From Pedobacter miscanthi (GTDB taxonomy: Bacteria > Bacteroidota > Bacteroidia > Sphingobacteriales > Sphingobacteriaceae): 64,000 nt of DNA. The translations under genes were made by a program, and so were the position numbers. How positions within the stretch are numbered: the stretch's first letter is position 1; every line of letters starts with the position of its first letter. The stretch lies in assembly GCF_003315595.1 (NCBI RefSeq), contig NZ_QNQU01000002.1:62001-126000 (forward strand), in the 5' to 3' direction. Below the pieces are notes generated by a model. That model was given only the letters and a program-made list of their open reading frames with translations. It did not search any database and had not been told where the DNA came from. Positions 62,001 to 64,000 of the stretch are shown here, one piece after another.

Positions 62001-62206
62001 AGTGCACGTTCGAGCGGAATAACCACCGATTTAATCAACAATTCGTTGTTTGCTCCAGGGTACTCTGCCGTAATATTTACTTTAGGCGGAGAAATGGATG
62101 GGAATTGTGTAACCGGCAGGTAGCTGATGGCCAGCACACCGAGAAACACAATAATAAGCGATATTACGATAGAAAGGACGGGCCTTTGTATGAATTTACT
62201 AAACAT
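59036..62206 (-). CDS. RND multidrug efflux permease (HAE1/AcrB-like)
   Basis: Proton-driven inner-membrane pump, 1056 residues, with the two 6-TM halves and periplasmic loops of the AcrB family. Landmarks: N-terminal MFSKFIQRPVLSIVISLIIV, FPSISPPKVNITAEYPGA, GVVVDDAIVVIEAVHAKM (the proton-relay Asp pair), FIPNEDQGMVYAIIQTPPGS, and GLLGKNAVLIVEFATQRHAQG (conserved Lys). Translational coupling downstream to the duct; the adaptor lies 23 bp upstream. Probable substrates are hydrophobic drugs, detergents or dyes. No local regulator is visible. Confidence 0.97.
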   Translation of the reverse strand: MFSKFIQRPVLSIVISLIIVFLGVLAISYLPVTQFPSISPPKVNITAEYPGANNELLIKSVVIPLERALNGVPGMKYIASDAGNDGEASIQVVFNLGTDPNQASLNVQNRVAAVTNKLPPLVVREGVKITREESNMLMYINLYSKDPKMNQNFLYNYADINLLSELKRVDGVGFADILGDRDYAMRIWLKPDRMQAYKISVDEVMKALDEQSLEASPGKTGESSGKRSQAFEYVLKYSGRFNTKEGYENIVVRATPNGELLRLKDIADVDFSASAYNLYSTLNGKASAAIVLKQSYGSNASQVIKDVKAKMAEIKSASFPKGLDYEISYDVSKFLDASIEKVIHTLVEAFILVGLVVFLFLGDWRSTLIPAIAVPVSLIGTFVFMQFFGITLNLITLFALVLAIGVVVDDAIVVIEAVHAKMEHDRHLSVLKATQQAMKEIGGAIIAITFLMASVFIPVAFMSGPVGIFYRQFSITMATAIILSGIVALTLTPALCAIMLKNNHGSAKKKTLIDRFLDGFNNGFAKLSGKYELVLSRVVSRRILTFGVLVAFCLGVWALSGSVPSGFIPNEDQGMVYAIIQTPPGSTLERTDQIAEKLQKMCEDIDGVKSVSSLAGYEILTEGTGSNSGTCLINLKDWSERKHSAAEIIEELEEKSKSIPGATIEFFQPPAVPGYGAAGGFELRLLDKAGSGDYKKMETVANDFVRELNKRKELSSVFTFYSASFPQYMLDVDNDIAQQKGVSIDNAMNTLSTFVGSNYETSFIKYDRQYKVIVQALPQYRALPEDILKLSVKNDRDEMVPFSAFIKMRKVYGLSEITRHNMYNASEISGQSAPGYSSGEAIKAITEVAKKTLPRGFGIDWAGISKDEVSRGNEAIYIFLICLGFVYLVLAAQYESFILPLSVILSLPAGIFGAFLFLKLLGLENNIYAQVAMVMLIGLLGKNAVLIVEFATQRHAQGATVFKAALEGASVRFRPILMTSFAFIAGLIPLMIASGPGKIGNRTIGSAAAGGMLFGTIFGVIVIPGLYFIFGSIAAKHKLIKIEEEHPLTEEIENNV

Positions 62207-62229
62207 AAAATAAGTATGGAGGGTTTAGA

Positions 62230-63312
62230 TTATTCTGTTTTCAATCTCAATTGTTTCATCACGTCCTGAGGCTGCTGGAATTTAAAAGCGATTTTATCAT
62301 CGTCCTTAACTTTCTGCACACCTTCGAGCAAGATCTTATCTTCTACAGTGATGCCATCGCCAATAATGTACAGATCGGGTAATTCGCCTGCAATGGTTAT
62401 CGCCCTTGAGTGTACTTTATTGTTTTTATCGATTACGAAAACATAGGTTTTATCCTGGATATCGTACGTAGCTTTCTGCGGGATAACAATGGCATTTTTT
62501 AGAGGAACAACCATCTGGATTTTTCCTGTTTCGCCATTTCTGAGCAGGTTATCTGAGTTATTGAACCTCGCCCTGAAAGCGATATTTCCGGTCTCATTAT
62601 CAAATTCACTTTCAATTACCTCCACTTTACCCTTTGATTTAAGCAATTCGTTGTTGGCCAGTAGCAAGCTTACCTCCTGCTGTCCTTTTGCTTTTGCAGC
62701 GCTCTGATAGTTTAAATATTCAGGCTCTGAGACGTTAAAATATGCAAAAACCTGACTGTTATCAGATAGACTGGTAAGCAAAGCCCCTTCATCAACCAAA
62801 CTCCCTAACTTTAAAGGAATACGGTCGATGGTCCCATCAAACGGTGCCCTGATTTCGGTATTAGAAAGGTGGAATTTAGCCAGAGAGGTTTCGGCATTTG
62901 CCGATTGCAGTTTCGCTTTGGCCATAGCCAGTTCATTTTTGGAAACGATATTTTTATCCGACAGTAATCTGGTGTTTTCCAGTTCAATTTCTGCCGATTT
63001 GGTTTCAGCCTGTGCTTTTAACAATTCGGATTGCGCTGCTTTAGGCATAATTTTAAACAGCAGCTGACCAGCTTTTACATGCTGACCTTCATCTACATAA
63101 ATATTCTGCAGATAGCCTTTTTCCTGAGCCCTAACTTCGATGTTGCGGACAGATTTAATCTGCGAAACATATTCTTTGGTAAAGGAAGTATCCATTCTCA
63201 GCGCTGTGGTTACCGCATAAGTTGCTACTTCTTCTTTTTCTTCTTTTTTCGAGGTACAAGCCGTTACGTAAAGCATAGCACTAAGGCCCAGGCATATTAC
63301 AACTCTTTTCAT
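62230..63312 (-). CDS. RND periplasmic adaptor (membrane-fusion) lipoprotein
   Basis: Periplasmic linker between pump and duct, 360 residues. Lipobox YVTAC (Cys19). Biotinyl-lipoyl-like hybrid motif YLQNIYVDEGQHVKAGQLLF and EIRAPFDGTIDRIPLKLGSLVDEG, a coiled-coil hairpin between them (QSELLKAQAETKSAEIELEN), then a beta-barrel (NGETGKIQMVVPLKNAIVIPQKA) and membrane-proximal domain. AcrA/MexA-like. First gene of the efflux operon. Confidence 0.96.
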   Translation of the reverse strand: MKRVVICLGLSAMLYVTACTSKKEEKEEVATYAVTTALRMDTSFTKEYVSQIKSVRNIEVRAQEKGYLQNIYVDEGQHVKAGQLLFKIMPKAAQSELLKAQAETKSAEIELENTRLLSDKNIVSKNELAMAKAKLQSANAETSLAKFHLSNTEIRAPFDGTIDRIPLKLGSLVDEGALLTSLSDNSQVFAYFNVSEPEYLNYQSAAKAKGQQEVSLLLANNELLKSKGKVEVIESEFDNETGNIAFRARFNNSDNLLRNGETGKIQMVVPLKNAIVIPQKATYDIQDKTYVFVIDKNNKVHSRAITIAGELPDLYIIGDGITVEDKILLEGVQKVKDDDKIAFKFQQPQDVMKQLRLKTE

Positions 63313-63774
63313 TTTTTTTTGTTGAATGGTTAAATCTGATTTATTTTTTCTCTAATTAGTTTGGCTGAGCAGCATTTTTTACGACATAAGCGATATACAA
63401 CCGCGGTACGGAGGCTTAATAATTTCAATAAATGATGGTTACTCAACGATTTAATTCGATAGCGAAATAAATACAGATTTATGAAGTTTAAATGAAGTTG
63501 AAATTCATGTTTCATTCATCAAAACGGACTTTAACAGAAGAAAAAGCTGATTTTCAGCACTAAACAGAAAATTAACGGCACATAATGGGCCAATTAATTA
63601 AAATATATGCTCTTTTGCATAAAAGAAACAGGATTCTTTAGTATAAAAATTACATTTTCCTGTTTTAGGATATTTTTAAAATAGTTGATAAGCAAGCATA
63701 TTTTAGCCAAGCTTAGCAGAGGACCAGAAGGCTCAGCGATGCTAAATCTATCGAGATAGATTTCTCTATCAGAT
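63313..63774. other. Leader region of the efflux operon, no gene
   Basis: No supported ORF. AT-rich. Contains an imperfect inverted repeat GAAATTCATGTTTC (63498-63511) near TGAAGTTTAAATGAAG, and a partial arm of the TTTCTC-type dispersed repeat (AAATCTATCGAGATAGATTT, about 63744-63763). No TAnnTTTG box with a good spacing was found. Confidence 0.4.
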
Positions 63775-64000
63775 TTAATTAGGCTGCGTCAAAAAGAGAT
63801 ATAGAAAGTAGAATAAGCCCACCATTCCAGTGATTATCATTAAAAATTCTACAATGGCCATTCCTTTCGAAACTATTACAATTTCTTCGGGTTTGTTTTG
63901 ATTATATATGATATTGATCTGATCACCAACACTATGAAATGGAATAGGTGTACTGTCGCCATCTGTTACATCAATTCTTTTTCCATCAAGAGTAATGAAA
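63775..64000 (-). CDS. DUF3592-like membrane protein, C-terminal part only
   Basis: The stop codon is at 63775-63777 and the frame is open to the window edge (74 residues seen). FITLDGKRIDVTDGDSTPIP, GDQINIIYNQNKPEEIVIVS and one terminal hydrophobic helix (EFLMIITGMVGLFYFLYLFL) match the DUF3592 pattern: a beta-rich soluble segment with V-G-D-x-(V/I)-x-(V/I)-x-Y-x-x-x-(N/D)-P-x, then a membrane segment. Function unknown. The N-terminal part lies outside. Confidence 0.7.
   Translation of the reverse strand, partial: FITLDGKRIDVTDGDSTPIPFHSVGDQINIIYNQNKPEEIVIVSKGMAIVEFLMIITGMVGLFYFLYLFLTQPN

Noticed and set aside
63330..63515. 61-codon ORF upstream of the efflux operon
   Set aside because: No recognisable composition, no ribosome site, lies in the AT-rich leader; likely chance.

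Overview
The window looks like a chromosomal piece of a Sphingobacteriaceae-type Bacteroidetes, Pedobacter-like. The reasons are the SusC/SusD pairs, TonB-dependent receptors with carboxypeptidase-regulatory N-domains, secreted lipoprotein sugar enzymes, promoter boxes of the TTTG/TAnnTTTG type and low GC. I see no rRNA, tRNA, CRISPR array or prophage. The species is an inference.

Layout. 1-8.7 kb: a glycan-uptake locus transcribed leftward (SusC, SusD, then a second SusC cut by the window edge), with a divergent LacI regulator and an 18-bp palindrome in front of it. 9-12.9 kb: a divergent MFS exporter/MarR pair with twin operators, a YycJ-like hydrolase and an exported glutathione peroxidase. 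13-17 kb: topA with a small conserved partner, then an NTF2-like exported protein. 17.3-26.3 kb: a giant thioester alpha-2-macroglobulin and penicillin-binding protein 1C, a known periplasmic-defence pairing, here split by a REP-associated tyrosine transposase (RAYT) embedded in its own REP palindromes. 26.6-33.3 kb: lipid and membrane genes (lysoplasmalogenase overlapping an alkylglycerol-monooxygenase-like hydroxylase, PAP2 phosphatase), a membrane zincin, a frameshifted zinc-ribbon/TPR protein, a Crp/Fnr regulator and a HAD phosphatase. 33.4-39.1 kb: sugar enzymes (lipoprotein aldose epimerase, GH127, aldo/keto reductase) and a CDF metal transporter. 39.6-47.8 kb: aldehyde dehydrogenase, PAS histidine kinase, a DUF3095 cyclase-like protein, a siderophore-type receptor and small proteins; two operons here share a Fur-box-like palindrome. 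47.9-54.5 kb: an NHEJ ligase LigD preceded by a 57-residue DUF3606 gene, a GT87-type glycosyltransferase, a second DUF3606-like gene, a serine hydrolase and an exported VOC protein. 55-64 kb: an aldo/keto reductase, 1.7 kb of nested repeats, a complete RND tripartite efflux operon and the tail of a DUF3592-like membrane protein.

The most unusual content is repeat biology. At least 14 REP units (arms GGTCKTAGCG / CGCTAMGACC around TCT or AGA) cluster around the RAYT gene and again 31-34 kb away, where they sit inside tandem 138-bp and ~237-bp composite repeats. Next to them is an 18-unit array of ~21-bp imperfect palindromes organised into an 85-bp higher-order repeat. Three further dispersed repeat families occur, two of them at boundaries between convergent genes.

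The clearest regulatory logic is: (1) MarR and MFS promoters each carry the same 15-bp inverted repeat directly after the -7 box; (2) a Fur-like palindrome overlaps or abuts the -7 box of both the TonB-dependent receptor and a small CxxC protein operon. All functional calls rest on reading the protein sequences; no database search was run.
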